The notes under the pieces: model-generated
Database searches by the model: none
Seen by the model: only the letters and a program-made list of their open reading frames with translations
Told to the model about the DNA's origin: nothing
Assembly: GCA_029706075.1 (NCBI GenBank)
Contig: JAINUG010000015.1
Coordinates: forward strand, 3,135,154 to 3,199,153
DNA from: Aldrovandia affinis
Lineage: Eukaryota; Chordata; Actinopteri; Notacanthiformes; Halosauridae
Direction: 5' to 3'
Length of the DNA stretch: 64,000 nt
Made by a program: the position numbers and the translations under genes
In this document: piece after piece, positions 1 to 13,007 of the stretch
Position numbering within the stretch: position 1 is the stretch's first letter
How the letters are laid out: every line of letters begins with the position of its first letter

Positions 1-14
1 CCTCTTGCTCTGTA

Positions 15-1738
15 CATGCAAATTGAAAAAAAAACATAAATCAGCATTGAGATGCACAATCAATAAGCAACCAATGTGAACAATATCATCTTCTTGAGTT
101 AGAGACCCCTAAGAGATAACCCGTAATTAAAACAAAATAAAACCAAATAAAATTTCCTGAAAGTGAAGTAATTTAAAGAAAAAATACCTTGAACAAGTCA
201 TAACAGAAGTAAATAAATCTACCAAAAAATGGAATCAAAGTAAATGTAGTGTTTCCACACAGAAGTCAAAATCATAAATAGACTAGAATTATGAAAAAGG
301 AAAGTGAACAAATCCTTTAACATGCATAGATATGTTCCCAGAAACAACAACAACAGAACAACATAATATGTGTTATAATCAGAAATAATAAAATAAAATT
401 GCTTGTGCTCAAAATTGACCACTGCCACAATATTGAAGAACCAGTCGTGCTATAGTGATAACACCGTTCTTCATGCAACACTAGGGATACATTAAAAATT
501 GATCACATTATAAGGACCTGCTTATACTGTTATAAACAGTTACAATACATTGCCGGTTAAGTCACTGATGATATTTAACATTCATATATACAGTTTTCTA
601 ACTTTTATTCACTTGACTGGCATGCAAACAATCAAGACAGTAATTAATTCTCTACTTACTACCTGCTTACTATCAATTTGTTAATATTATCAATTTTCAC
701 ATTTACTGGCTAAGTATCTCTCTATGTATCTCTCTAAAATCTCTCGAAGCATAAACAGGCCCTCAAAATGTGTCCAAATAACATATTTCCAAAACTCCAG
801 AATTAACTCATGACAACAGAACAATCAAAATAATATTTTAAATTCAAAACTTTTTTGTCGTCTGTCTAACGCCACTTACTAAACATGTAATGGAATAAAG
901 AGATGAGCAATGGCAAACAAATTAAAACGTACATACCTATGAACTATAATCAAACAATGTGTCTCAAATGATTAATCTGATTTGATATTGCATTTTTTCT
1001 CTAGGTCACTGCTCCTCTACATAATGTCAACCCCAAACAACACTTTATTGGTGTTTATAAAACACTGAACTGTCATTAGGTAGGTATTTTGTCGAAGAGA
1101 CACATCAGAACAATCAAACATACATACAATAGCTGATTATCTGTACTTGTGCACCTGACTTTAACACAGTGGGAGCTTCTTAATGACACAGTAACTTCTT
1201 AGTAACACATTCACATATCATACATGAATGAATCTGTGACAATCACCTGTCAAGTTAACCCTTTGACATGTGTATGGACACACTGGTGGAACATTCTGAA
1301 TTATGATGTGCCAAGCGCTGCTAATATTAGCTGGCTAGCAGTGATAAGCTAGCCAACACAATCAATATTTTAATAACTCAATGTTCAATGTTATCATGAA
1401 ATAGCTTCTAGCAATTATTGCATCACATTTATTGTGCTGTTTTAATTTTTGCTTTTGCCCTGTTTCACATGTTTGTAACCCACATGACATGTAGAATTGG
1501 TCTAAGGGAAGGACATTCAATGGGGCTGCAGAAACAACTTCATATGTCACCATTGTGATGGGAAGCCCTGTCAGTCACATGCACTTATTGATTCTGTCAA
1601 CATTTTATGGGAGGAATTAATTGTGGTAACTCTTTAAAAAGTGCATTAGGTCACAGATACATTGATACAAGATTTATTATTAGACTGAATTTGGATAGTT
1701 TAATTCACTTGAAGCTCCCAAATAGTTAAAACCATGCA
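15..1738 (-). promoter_or_regulatory. Distal cluster of six UGCAUG sites in the rbfox1 intron
   Basis: Perfect TGCATG on the transcript strand (CATGCA as written) occurs at 15-20, 321-326, 472-477, 621-626, 1578-1583 and 1733-1738, besides the proximal site at 2091-2096. I found no TGCATG on the opposite strand in 1-2121. The RRM exon that follows this intron is known in the family to be skipped under RBFOX control, so a cluster here is functionally plausible. Binding is inferred. Confidence 0.5.
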
Positions 1739-2090
1739 CCTAATATATGAAGTAAGAAAGACTGAATGAATGACTGTAATTGGGGAGAGGGCCACATTTA
1801 AAATACACATAGGAACATCGTGCCATTACTCCACATATATTGTACTGCTACTACAACAGTTATATAGTCAGTTATTACAGTTGCACGGTAGCTGAAGTTA
1901 CAAAGTACTTACATGTGTTATGACCATTATTAAGTCCTTACTGCCCATACAGTATTTAAGTTTGAGAAAAATGTGTTTTAACAAAACAGTATTCCTGCTT
2001 ATGGAACAGTAATATGTTTGTATTCTGTTGACAAATTGCGAAATTCACTTTTTCTTACTTCAACACTGTCAATATCTGTATGAAAAAAAG

Positions 2091-2096
2091 CATGCA
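2091..2096 (-). promoter_or_regulatory. Proximal UGCAUG splicing site 26 nt downstream of the 54-nt exon
   Basis: The minus strand reads CTGCATGCTTTTTTTCA here, a perfect TGCATG, 26 nt into the intron after the donor. RBFOX proteins bind UGCAUG, and sites just downstream of an exon usually promote its inclusion. This position fits auto- or cross-regulation of the RRM-coding exons. Whether it is used cannot be told from sequence. Confidence 0.55.
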
Positions 2097-2121
2097 GAAG
2101 AAAAAGATATCGACTACATAC

Positions 2122-2175
2122 CTTAGATCCCCGTTCATTAAATATGATTTCAACATCTAATATTTTACCAAATTG
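2122..2175 (-). CDS. rbfox1: rbfox1 internal coding exon, 54 nt (RRM, beta-2 region)
   Basis: This exon encodes 18 residues, QFGKILDVEIIFNERGSK, which match the RBFOX-family RRM between the end of helix 1 and the RNP1 strand. On the minus strand it is preceded by a pyrimidine-rich acceptor (TTCTTTTACAG) and followed by a consensus donor (AAG|GTATGT). Both ends are in phase 0. It joins in frame to the 144-nt exon at 2379-2522 across a 203-nt intron. The next exon, which in the family begins GFGFVTF (RNP1), is not present at lower coordinates and must lie outside the window. The product is a nuclear/cytoplasmic RNA-binding protein that binds (U)GCAUG and controls alternative splicing in neurons and muscle. 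This segment is identical or nearly so in RBFOX1, 2 and 3, so it does not identify the paralogue by itself. A TGCATG site lies 26 nt inside the downstream intron. Confidence 0.95.
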
Positions 2176-2378
2176 CTGTAAAAGAAATAAAGTCAGATAT
2201 ATGAAAAAGATCTGTAACAGCTAGGTTCAATCTAAAAAATATAAGGTGAATACTTTATCTCAGAAAAAATTACAAACTGGTAGACACATGGTACATTGGT
2301 GAAACAGGAATGATTTATTACAATAATTAGATAGTGCAGTTGCTGCTGGTTATAGGGCAGGAAGGATGCCATACTTAC
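2176..2378 (-). other. rbfox1: Short rbfox1 intron, 203 nt
   Basis: Bounded by GTAAGT (2378 downward) and TTTTACAG (ending 2176) on the minus strand. It contains no TGCATG and no repeat. It separates the 144-nt and 54-nt RRM exons. Confidence 0.93.
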
Positions 2379-2522
2379 ACCAAACATTTGCCTGAGGTCT
2401 GGATCTCGAAACCTGAACGGAATATTGGAGACGTGGAGCCGCTTCGGCTGTGTTTTGTTTTCTGTGTTTTCGGAGGACTGTGTCTGTTGCTGGCCGTCAG
2501 TCTGTGCTGCATCATCTGTCTG
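2379..2522 (-). CDS. rbfox1: rbfox1 internal coding exon, 144 nt (linker and start of RRM)
   Basis: This exon encodes 48 residues, from [11 protein letters not shown] through a Q/S/T-rich linker to [20 protein letters not shown] and MFG. LHVSNI is the RNP2 strand of the RRM. The following IPFRFRD loop carries a phenylalanine that in FOX-1 family structures stacks on the UGCAUG ligand. The acceptor is TTTCCGTTTCTCCAG followed at once by CAG, giving a tandem CAGCAG (NAGNAG) acceptor. The donor is GGT|GTAAGT. Length and phase equal the orthologous mammalian exon. The linker resembles RBFOX1 (QTDDAA...SENTENK) more than RBFOX2 or RBFOX3, as I recall those proteins. An open plus-strand frame over the same bases is a shadow of this conserved exon. 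Confidence 0.96.
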
Positions 2523-5500
2523 CTGGAGAAACGGAAAGAGACATGGGGTGAGACAGGAATGCCCACTGGTTGGGCAATAACCCAAGAACGGGTACCTCTG
2601 CCAGGTGGCAAAGGTATGTTCTGGCATTTTCTTTATTCCTGTCTTCTGCTGTAAGGTAGCTTGCTAACTGAAACACTGTTTGACACCAATGTGTATCATT
2701 ATGTAACTTTGCATTAGAACTAATGAAGTTGTGGTCTCTTATGGATACAATGCAATACAATTAAAAGGAAGGAAGGATGAAGCACCTAAATTCTAGATAC
2801 AAAAAATGAAATACAACTTAAACTGAGATATCTTGTGGATATTATCTAGCTGGCTAAAATATGGAAACCAACAGCATAGAATTTACACATTTTCAAAGCT
2901 ACACTGTGACATGAAATACAATTGTTATAAAGTGGAAATTATATTAAAGAGTATTTGAAACCAAAGCTTGGAGCAAATTAACCTGATTCATGTCATATAA
3001 AAATCCACTTAATAGTACTGCTGTGATTGAAACAAACTAAAATGAATACAATGATACAATTCGTAATCTAACCACTACCAAAATCTATTATGTTATATTT
3101 AAACCATTGATGTGGCAATGTGATTTATTTTCCATGTTTAATTTTAGTACATATTCTTCCATTGGAAATGAAACATAGCAAATTATCTTTCTGCTCTCAG
3201 CTGAAATAATCAAGGAATGTTTGCCAAAAAACAATGGAGTCTCTTAACAGGGAGGAACAGTGCTGCTTGATTACTTTCTCTTTTTAAAGATGACATAGGA
3301 ATTATTGGCTTCATTATTTATGTATAATGGCTTTATGATAACTGTCATGTCCATGGAATTGTCAGTATACAGAAATGACAGAAAGGGTCTCCCCTTCATT
3401 TGCATCATAATATTAATTCAATTTTAAGCAAGATTTGCTCCATATGAATATACAGTAGTATGGCGACATTCATCACATCTAAATAAATCAAATTATAAAT
3501 GATAAGGGTTATGATTAAAGCACATTAAAGGATTAATAATATTATATCAGTGGTGCTTAAAATTAATTTGATCATATTTAGCTAAACAACACTTGGGTGT
3601 TTTTAACAACAGTGTATACCTGTTAATGAATCATGTGAGGTTAGTAACTTAGATAACAGAAGCCCAGAGTTAGAGTAATCCTCATATCCTCTGTAAACAG
3701 AGCTCCCCCCCACACACTTATGTTTCCCAAGGAGGTCCCTCACATTACTGATGACCAACAATATCATTACAATTACATCATCTCATCTGATTCATTGATT
3801 TATTAATTCATTGTACATGCACTTCTAATGTATTTGTATCAGTAAAACGTTAATGTAATAGATATAAATTCATAATTTTACTATTATAATTACAGTAATT
3901 TTAATAATTGAAAGCTTTAATTAGGTTTCATTATAATTCCATTAGGAGCTGTCGTGGTCACTTTATTCGACAAATAACTTTTTTTTGTCCAGAATGCATG
4001 ATCTACAAATATGGTCCACAGATGTATTATTGTTATTATCACTGTTGTTTATGCTACATTAAATAGCATTATCTGTGTAATAGCGAGTCTGCCATCCTTT
4101 CCCCACAGTTAAACGTTTATTATTACACCAAAAATGTATATATATATACAGTATATACACATATATGTGGAGGGTGAACCAACTGCAGGGTAAAGCTATG
4201 AAGTCTAGGTGCATTCACATTCTCTGCATTCATTCTGACTAAAAGTGAGTTGAATATCTACATAACGTCACATTTGCCTCACACTGCCTAACCCCACTGG
4301 TTGAAGTAGGTTAAGTCGGTCGAGTTGACTGTGTTTTGTGCCTGTGCTAATCTTCAGTAAAATAAAAGAATTAACTTTCTCTAACGTTACACCAGTGTAG
4401 GCTACTTATTCAATTCAATGCCAGGTGTAATATAAGGCTTCCTTATTAATTCTCACACACATAATTTATAACACCTTTTATTGACATTAACAGAAAGTGT
4501 GTGTCCAGAATGGCTCCATGAGTCCATGAAGAATCCTTCACCTTTCAGGGTAACATAGGCTAGCTTGTTGACTGCCGCTTCACTGACAGGACAACGCGTT
4601 GTTGGATGAGACTGGAGCACTGAACTAGCTAGTTAACTAACGTTATTAGCCTAATAACTATGCAGCAATTGGCGGCAGCCGGCCAGGTTAGTTACCTCCA
4701 CTGTAGGCAGTGGATTGAGTGAGCTAACTCCACCTCGAATCCTCTATTGCTAGCATTTGTATTTAATTGTATACATATATATAAATCGCCATGCCCATGG
4801 CCAGGCTAAGCTTTCCCCAGCCTCACACACCCTCCGCCTATATATATATATGTTATAAACATCATAAAGTATGCATGTAAATTACACTTAAACTGCAGGA
4901 CACCAATAATGAAGTAATAAATGCATGGCTTACAACTAAAATCTAAATCAGATGAATCTACACATTTATATATTAGTACAGGTATTAATCCCTTCCCCAC
5001 AACTGACCAGTGAGAAACTAGGGGATATTTGAAGGACATGGGGTACATTGGGAGTTCCTCATTGACTACCTATATGTATTTCTATTCAATACTGTTATGA
5101 ATTGAGTATTAACCCATGGCTTGGATTAATACCTGATACTGACTGGCTGACAGCCATGCTTTAAATTTGTAAATAAATTGTATATTGCACAGAAAAGAGT
5201 ACATGTGCACAGAAACACCAGACGCAACACACAAGTTATAAGGCCCAGGACAGTTGCATAGTCTCTTCTGCTTGTCGGAACAGGAGCACAACATTATGCT
5301 CTGGCTTACATTGCACGAGATTCCCCTGACTATCAATCAAAAATCAGCTGTTTCAATTAGCTAACTGCTACTTGTTGCTCATTCTCTTGAGCAATGGACA
5401 GTGAGAGAGGATTTGTGTAGCTAGCCAGTCAACTACATCAGTTCGCAATGTCTTCAACATAGATCAAAATGGTAAGACAAAAAAAAACTTGTACTGGGTA

Positions 5501-8500
5501 GAATACGAAGACTAGTGCTAGCTACCCACACTTAGTTTTGTACTTGATTAAAGATGTGTTAAAACTCTGGTTTATTTAAAAATGTACATGTATTTTAGTA
5601 GCCATGGTATAAGCTTTAGGAGTGATTAGCAGAAGCCCTGGGCTCACCACCCCTGCCATACATTTTGCATGGCATGTAGTGGTTTATATCATACACACAC
5701 ACAAACATATAATTTGAAGCTATTTTGTGGTAACAATCATTCAAATGCAGTTTACCAGCTGAGTGGCTTATTTTCACAAGCATCTGCAAGATGGGAAGGG
5801 TGTTTATCCTACTTTTCATCACAATGACTTACCACAAGGACACACAGCACACCAAAAACTAAAAGAAGGGGCAGGATTGCCCTACTCTATTCACAAGAAA
5901 TTGCATTGTATACACAACTCTCCATCTGGAGGAATATTAGCCATCTTGTTTTCATTAGGGAGGAAAAAGCACAATGATGATTCTTACAGTTCTGGAGGCT
6001 TGAGTGAAGGTTTATATTTTAATGACTCTATCAATTACTGAATTTGTCATTATGTTTTCAGTATGGAATCATTCCTGACTGATCAGATATCAGATTGATG
6101 TACAGATTCCATACTAATGTAGCTGACTTGATGTGCAGTATATTTGACGTATTGTTAGAAGCTCATCTTCCATTCAGGGAAGTCTTTTGTGTAATCCATA
6201 TTATTAATGATTTTTTTAACTTTCGGTTAAAAAATATTGACAACTTGGACACTACAAACAACTTCAACAGATGGTCCAACCAGATTTTGGATTAGCATAG
6301 TTAACAATTATGGATTGTGTGTTTGGTTTACTGGTTTAGTTTGAAACACATTATGAGGTAGCTAGAGATGGCTTCAAAACCTAAGCAAATAATTTCAGCA
6401 CACTGTGAAATCAAAACTTCTAAACAGCGATGACGTCATGATAATGTTCTAATGTAGAACTGTTACATCTGAAGAAGCATAACTTTTCTAAATTGAAAGG
6501 AAAAAGCACTGTTGCTAGGATACAGGTAACTGGACCTCTTTTTACTTTTAGTTGGACACATAATCAGGGATGAGCCCATTTGTGGTTGAGTGAACAAAAA
6601 CTTGGTCATCTTTAACTTCAGAGGATAAACTGAAGTGGTGGGTTCCCTGCTAAAGGAAAATGTAAAACACTAATACGTGTGATTTCTTTAATCTAATTTC
6701 CATTTCCATAAAGAAAATCCAATATGTTTTGGTTATTTCTATTTTCTGAGCAACAGCAGGGAGAGAAAAATATCAGGTAAGACTGTAAGCTGACGTATAT
6801 TGGGGGAAAAAGGTTACGGTTGTTTGCGGCTCTTACATTCCTTAATATAGTTATCTGAAGGTGAGGGGAGGTGGGCACTAATCTTGCACACAATTCATCG
6901 CTCACACAAAATACTTAAGTGTTTTTTGTTTGATTCAGCACTCCCTCTGAGAAAAATAGCTCCTTAAAGTTTCAATTGGGATGACAAGAGAGGGTGCTCT
7001 CAACCTCCCATGTAAATTGTGAGGTTGAGCGCAACAAAGAAAAGGCTGATTTCCCCACTTTAGTAGTTCAAGTTAACAGTATGACTCGTGCAAAGCCCCG
7101 GCACCCACAGCAGTGTTCCTTAAGCCGAAATCAATTTGCACCATGATCAAGAGCTCTCTGCCTCCCTCTCAATCTCCTCTTGAGTAGCCAGAATAGGCCT
7201 CTCAATTTTAACAATAACCTACAGAGACATGTTATACACCAGCCCTGGCCTTCTGTCAGCAAGCCAACATGAAATGGCAAATGTATCACACAGCTTTCAT
7301 GATTCCTAGCCTGTACCATGGAAAATAAAGAAAGTAACAAACAAACAACATGTGGTAGCAACAGTGCTGATAAAAAGGAGGGAATGTTTTATTGAGGTTG
7401 CGATATGAGTGCAGTATCGTAGAAAGCAGAGTCCAGATTTTTGGGGAAGTGTGTCTCAGGCGTCTGCCTTGTCCATGGATGACTGAGGGCCAGCTTGCTG
7501 TGTCTGTTTGGCTGACTTTGGCCGGCAGCCTGCGAGCAGGCCTGTCTGCTGTAGTGGGTCACAAGTCACAGTGTGCTTCGCTATCAAACCATCATCATGG
7601 CCGATTACAAGGTTCAGTGTAGGCTTTTGTATTATTGTATGTTTTGCTGTTTGGTTGCTATTCTGGCTAGTTGCTTCACCAAAAAGGGAGATGCACTTGT
7701 GTACCAAAGAGAGCCCAGAGCTATTTTTAAACTATTTTCAGATTTTTTCTTTCCATGTGTTCATGTTTTTTTTCGGAAGCACATCTAATTTATTTCCCTT
7801 CCCCAAAGTGTTACAGAGAAGCTGTGGCATGACTCCCTCCAAAAAGTAATGTGCACATTTATTTGAACACTGCATAATTCCTGTGGAGTTTCAGTCTAAA
7901 TGTACAGAAAGGAGGTATATGTCACCTGTGGCATCGATGATTTTACTGTATAAGACAATTTGAGAGTAATATTCTCAGGAAGATTATGTACTGTATGGTG
8001 GTTTAAAATAGATTCCCTGTAAAGAAAATAAGAACAAGGTAACTGCAATCATAAAAAGCAAGTGTGGCTTAACAAAGATTATGCCTCTTTTCAGGAAGAA
8101 ATCTGTCTCATGCTGTTACAAGTCACAACAAAAGAACTCTTGTAAAACAGAAGGGAAAAAAAGGGAAAATATTAAGCCGATCTTGTAAACCATACTAAAA
8201 ATAACTGACAGGATTACATTTTGTCTTCATTGCTTTTGCAAAATGCTCTTATCCTCATGTCTCTTTTAATGACTATGTGCACCGCCCAGCCCTCCAGAAG
8301 AGATAACTGTGGCAATATAATTGAAAATATGTGTTTCCTACTTATAATGGGCAGTTGTAACAAAAGAGCAGGAGAGAGATTATAAATTAAACTAACAATT
8401 CGGTCATTTAGAGTAGCAAATGTAGAACCTTAAAGATTTCACTTCACTCTCCATACATAGGGTCAGAGTGATGGATCAATTAATTGATTAGGATCAGTTA

Positions 8501-8808
8501 CCAACCCCTCTGTTTGCTTTCAAACCTTGCCGCCTTAACTGATCAATAGGCTATGAGATGAGCCGAAGGAGGAGAATAAATCTCGAGCAGTTTAACGGAA
8601 TAACCTTTGTTTTCTTTTAAAAAGGCGAAGACGAGGAGGACCTTAGCATCGTGATATCAATCAAAAGCCTTCGAGCTTCCTTTATAGAATATCTGTTCAC
8701 ATGAAGCCACACAGAACCCACTCAGGTTCGCATTCCCATCCTGTTAATTAGTCAAATTGCCTTTGAAGAAATGACAGTAAATTAATTAAACAGATTATAT
8801 TCATCATT

Positions 8809-8841
8809 TTCTGTTTGTTTATAACATAAACAAACAGAAAT
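8809..8841. repeat. Perfect 15-bp inverted repeat with 3-nt loop, forkhead-like arms
   Basis: The arms TTTCTGTTTGTTTAT and ATAAACAAACAGAAA are perfect reverse complements separated by AAC. Each arm contains TGTTTGTTTA / TAAACAAACA, which resembles the forkhead (FOX transcription factor) core. It could be a paired binding site or a hairpin in the transcript. Direct observation for the palindrome; the binding role is inference. Confidence 0.85.
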
Positions 8842-9992
8842 TTTACAAAAACTAAAATATTTTGTAAATTCAATACAAGTAGTACAAACTGATTAATCTG
8901 AGACTGAATCAGGTACAATGGCTGCTTAAAAGGTAAAAGGATAACAAATGGATTGGCATTTTTCCTGTTAGTGCACAGTGCAAAAATCTGAAACTTGACA
9001 AATGAGTACTACGTACAAAAAGAACAACAAAACGACAAAAAAAAAAATCTACATTAAAATGATATCTCCTATGGAAACCAGAGACACGAGAAGAAAGCAA
9101 GATGAAGTAAACAGCTCTGTGGTGGAATTTGGATCAGCCTCTTTATCGTAATCAATTTCACACTGACTGTGGACACTACAATTATCAGTGTTTACCATTC
9201 ATTGATCTCACGCTGTGCTCTAAAAGGCAAACAGTCAAATGACTGCCATCCACTCTCAGTGTACTTGAGCATGGGTGCTGGAATGAAAATGCTTAAAGAG
9301 GTGCGTCCATTTGGCGGGCTTGTGTCAGACAAAGGAAAAATATATCCTCGAATCACTTTAGCTCCATCAACGGGGCTATTAGTGAGTGATGCTTGGTCAA
9401 AACCAATCCTTTGAGTATTTGTTATTTTTTCTTTCAATCAGCTTAGCCACCTTTTGAGTGTACTGAAAGATTCATCCCATTACATAATGTGTAAACAGAA
9501 ACAGCATCTGCACAACTACATATGTTTATTCAAATGTAAGTAGCTGGCTAAACAATCTGTAAAAACCATGAACATAAGAACCATCAACGAAATGGGATAG
9601 AATAACAATCAAGGAAATACTTAATTTGGAGTATTTACAGTACCTAGGTTCCAGGGCAGATATTATTTTCCTTTCCAATAGTCAATTCTTAATTAGGTTA
9701 AGTACATTTTTATAACACTTTTTTATTTATTTATTTTGTTTCTCTGGTACTTGACTTATAAATATATATAAAATTCACAATCTCGTGTTGAGGCATACAT
9801 TGAAATGTCACTGTGTCTGAAGGTATTACAAAGCATACACATACAGAACTAAAGTCTGTATGCACATTACCCATTCATTTACTTTCTAAATAGGTTGTTT
9901 CACAAAATCATTTTAAATGATGAGACAATACAAATAGTCCAAAATCATAGATTTGTAAGAGCATGAAAATGATACATATACATCCTGCTTTT

Positions 9993-10013
9993 TTATATAT
10001 ATATATATATATA
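9993..10013. repeat. (AT)n microsatellite
   Basis: An uninterrupted AT dinucleotide run within the 18.3-kb intron. Confidence 0.9.
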
Positions 10014-13007
10014 CACTTATCATGGTTACATAATCGTGTAAAAAGTGTGCATACAATACATTTTATGTTTGACAAGTTTCACGATGTGATGGAAATACTT
10101 TTTTTGTGCTGTTTAATGAGCAATAGTTACAGGTAACAAAGACACTTGGAGGAACAATATTAAATTCGATTTTGGGGGGGATTTCCATGAAGTATCAGAA
10201 TATACCATTATTTTATGCAAATCATTCCACAAGCATAAATAACATCATTTGGACCAACAGAACCTATTCATAAGCAAACATGGATTTGCTTCAATGATGG
10301 TGAAAAAAGAAGACTTAAATAGTTAAAGTATTAAAGTAAGCACTGGTCCTCTGACAAACTCAGCAGGGTCTCTCACTAACACTATTGCTGTAGCTCTCAT
10401 GTGCTGGAAGCAGGCCAGTTTACTGTAGGGAGGTGGAGGAAGCAGGAAATTACAATATTTTTCACTCCGTGGGCATTGGCGAAAGTCATTTGTGGGCGGA
10501 ATTTGGAGTGAGGACTCCCTCTTATATCGTTCAGTTTAAAAAGGCAGCAAGTGTACGTGTATATATCAACTTAGCACCTCCCCAACAAGAAAATAAAGAT
10601 ACACACAAATGTAATGTGTTTGCAGGTTTCCCTTACACAATGTATCCCTGCAATCAACACCCACACTGAGGCCAGATGAGTAAGCATGAGGGGGTTTTCT
10701 ACTGCTCTCATCATGATCAGCTTCTCTGCCATGTAATATCAAAGCCAAAGAACAGAGCGCTTGGCCAGTTTATGCCTTACTGAATAATGAAACTCTCAGC
10801 AGTTGGTAAGCTCTTCTGGATTGATGACTTCCAAGCACCTGGTGTCAACAACCAAGCTAAGCACTTTCGGTGAATGTCTATTGAAATCCTGTGTGCCTGC
10901 TAATCCATCTGTGCTCATACTGGTCACTTTTTTCAACCAGTCATGTATCATTTCTAAATAAAAAAAATTAAAAATGCAGTTTCCTGGTAGACTTTCAATA
11001 TTACAGAATTCCACATTTGCAAACTACTCCGGAAAGCTTCAGTACCGTATCATGATTTAGGGCTTGAATTGAGTTGTGAGAGCCTCATAGGCACGTCAGT
11101 GAGAGGTTAAATGGCGGAAAGACACCCCCTCCCCCCATCCCTTGTGAAGCATGGTTCCGCTGTGGCGACACAATACGACACCGCTTAACAACACAAAGGC
11201 CACTCGCGGAGGACAGCCGGGACTCTGGCTTGAGAGAGGGGACTGTGAAGTGACTGAATGTGGTGTAAAAGAGGTGAGTAGTAACGAGAGCAATGTTGAC
11301 ACAGCCCACTGCTGATTGGGGCTTGAAATGGATTGAGCACATGCTGGGAGAGAGTGTTTTGCTGCAGTTAATAGGGGAAATGAAAGGTGACACACAGTGA
11401 AACGATGTTCGAGGCTGAGGCTCAAATTCATCATGTTCCTCACTCTTTTCATTTCACTGCCTCAAAGGTCTAGTCACACAGCATCAGATTATGCATGTAC
11501 GAAAATACAGATAACATCCTCCCAAACAGATTATGTAGGCATACTCTATATGATAAACTGGGAAACAATGGTGTTCAATTTGAAAGCTGTTCAAAAGCAT
11601 TTCTCAATGTATAGTAATTATTCTAGCGTAATCATCATATATTTCAAAGCAAAAGGTTGTAATCTAAAGTGACATTGAGGCATTTCCTTACAAAGTATCA
11701 GAAGAAAAAAAAAAGATTTTATTTCTGATTCGATGCTCAATATCATTTTAAGTAAGGTTTACAATGACAGTTGGACTGTATTATACTTGAAAATTCTCAA
11801 TATAACACTTTTGCTGAGGCCAAAATCCACAAAGGTTACATGGAAATATAACAACATCACCAGGAACTATGAGTCCTGAAAAATTATACGTTTTCTGAAT
11901 TTATCTCCTGAGCAGCAATCTACAAAGGCATCCGTATAAAATTGTTAATTGTTGTCTTCTTTCATAACTTAATAACTGGGGCAATAAACAAACGCTGATA
12001 TACCATACATACTCCTGGTAGTATAACTGCTGTGTTTATTTTCTTGCTGTTCTGAAGGAAGTCAGGCTTCTGTATTGTTCATTTCCAAAAGAAATGACTG
12101 CTCTCCTGCTCGGTAGAGCAGATGCATGGGGGTGCTGTAGGCGAAATATGTATTATTTACTGAAACCAGGGATTTGCTTTTAGACAGCTTGTCTCATACC
12201 TTCAGAGTGGATTTAATGGGCCTTTAAAATCTCAGATCTCATCTGCAGCTGAAGTTTGTGAATGTGACAAGAACTTTGCCATGGAAGAAAACAATAACAA
12301 TCACGACCATTTGTGCGAGGTATCCTAGTGTTCGGCTGACCTAAATATTCAAATGGCCTGTGTGAATCTAGGCTTTAGGGTTTTCTGAACCCCTTTTTTG
12401 GATTTGCCGCAGTATTCCACATATATTTAATGCAGTACAGTAGACCTTTTTTTCACTCATCAGTAGTAAAGATTCTGATTCATTTTCCTATTCCTGACAG
12501 GACAATATACCTTTATAAGCTGCATTATAATGTTACACTGCTATGGATAGTGATATACTCAGAAATTCTTAAATCAACTAGAGTGCATTTTAATCAGATA
12601 GAGTACATGTTCCCCATTGGACTCATATAAACTAGTTAAAGTAATACTGAATAAACTAGCTGGCAATTTGTTTGCAATTTTTAAGAATCATAATTTGTGT
12701 ACAAGCCTTTAGAGCAGCAGCATAATTGTGTCTGGTATGAGGACTTCAGCAGAAATTGAAAGTACCATGGGTCTGATCCTAGAGATAGTTCACAATGGTT
12801 ACAATCAGAAAGGTCCAACATGTTCTGTTCTCACAAAATCAAGGCACAACATGGGCTAGACCGACCGACCTTACATGGCAATGGTAGTCTCTCCTTCTTC
12901 AGATTGTAATAATAACAATGGAAAAAAATTGTTGCCACAGTTCTACTATAACTCTTTACTCCTCTCTGCCACAGAAAGTTGTCACCTGCATGCTACAACT
13001 GGATATG

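Larger units (their letters stand above)
1..2121 (-). other. rbfox1: rbfox1 intron, partial (downstream of the 54-nt exon)
   Basis: AT-rich intronic DNA following the donor at 2121-2120. No exon is recognisable: the 93-nt RNP1 exon (GFGFVTF...) that should follow is absent. The notable content is a set of transcript-strand TGCATG hexamers, described separately. No transposon or microsatellite of note is seen. Confidence 0.85.

Noticed and set aside
2334-2654. 106-codon plus-strand frame over the 144-nt rbfox1 exon
   Set aside because: It is the antisense shadow of a strongly conserved exon with perfect splice sites on the other strand.
7508-7849. 113-codon plus-strand frame
   Set aside because: Hydrophobic segment but no recognised family, no splice or promoter context, and it overlaps other chance frames.
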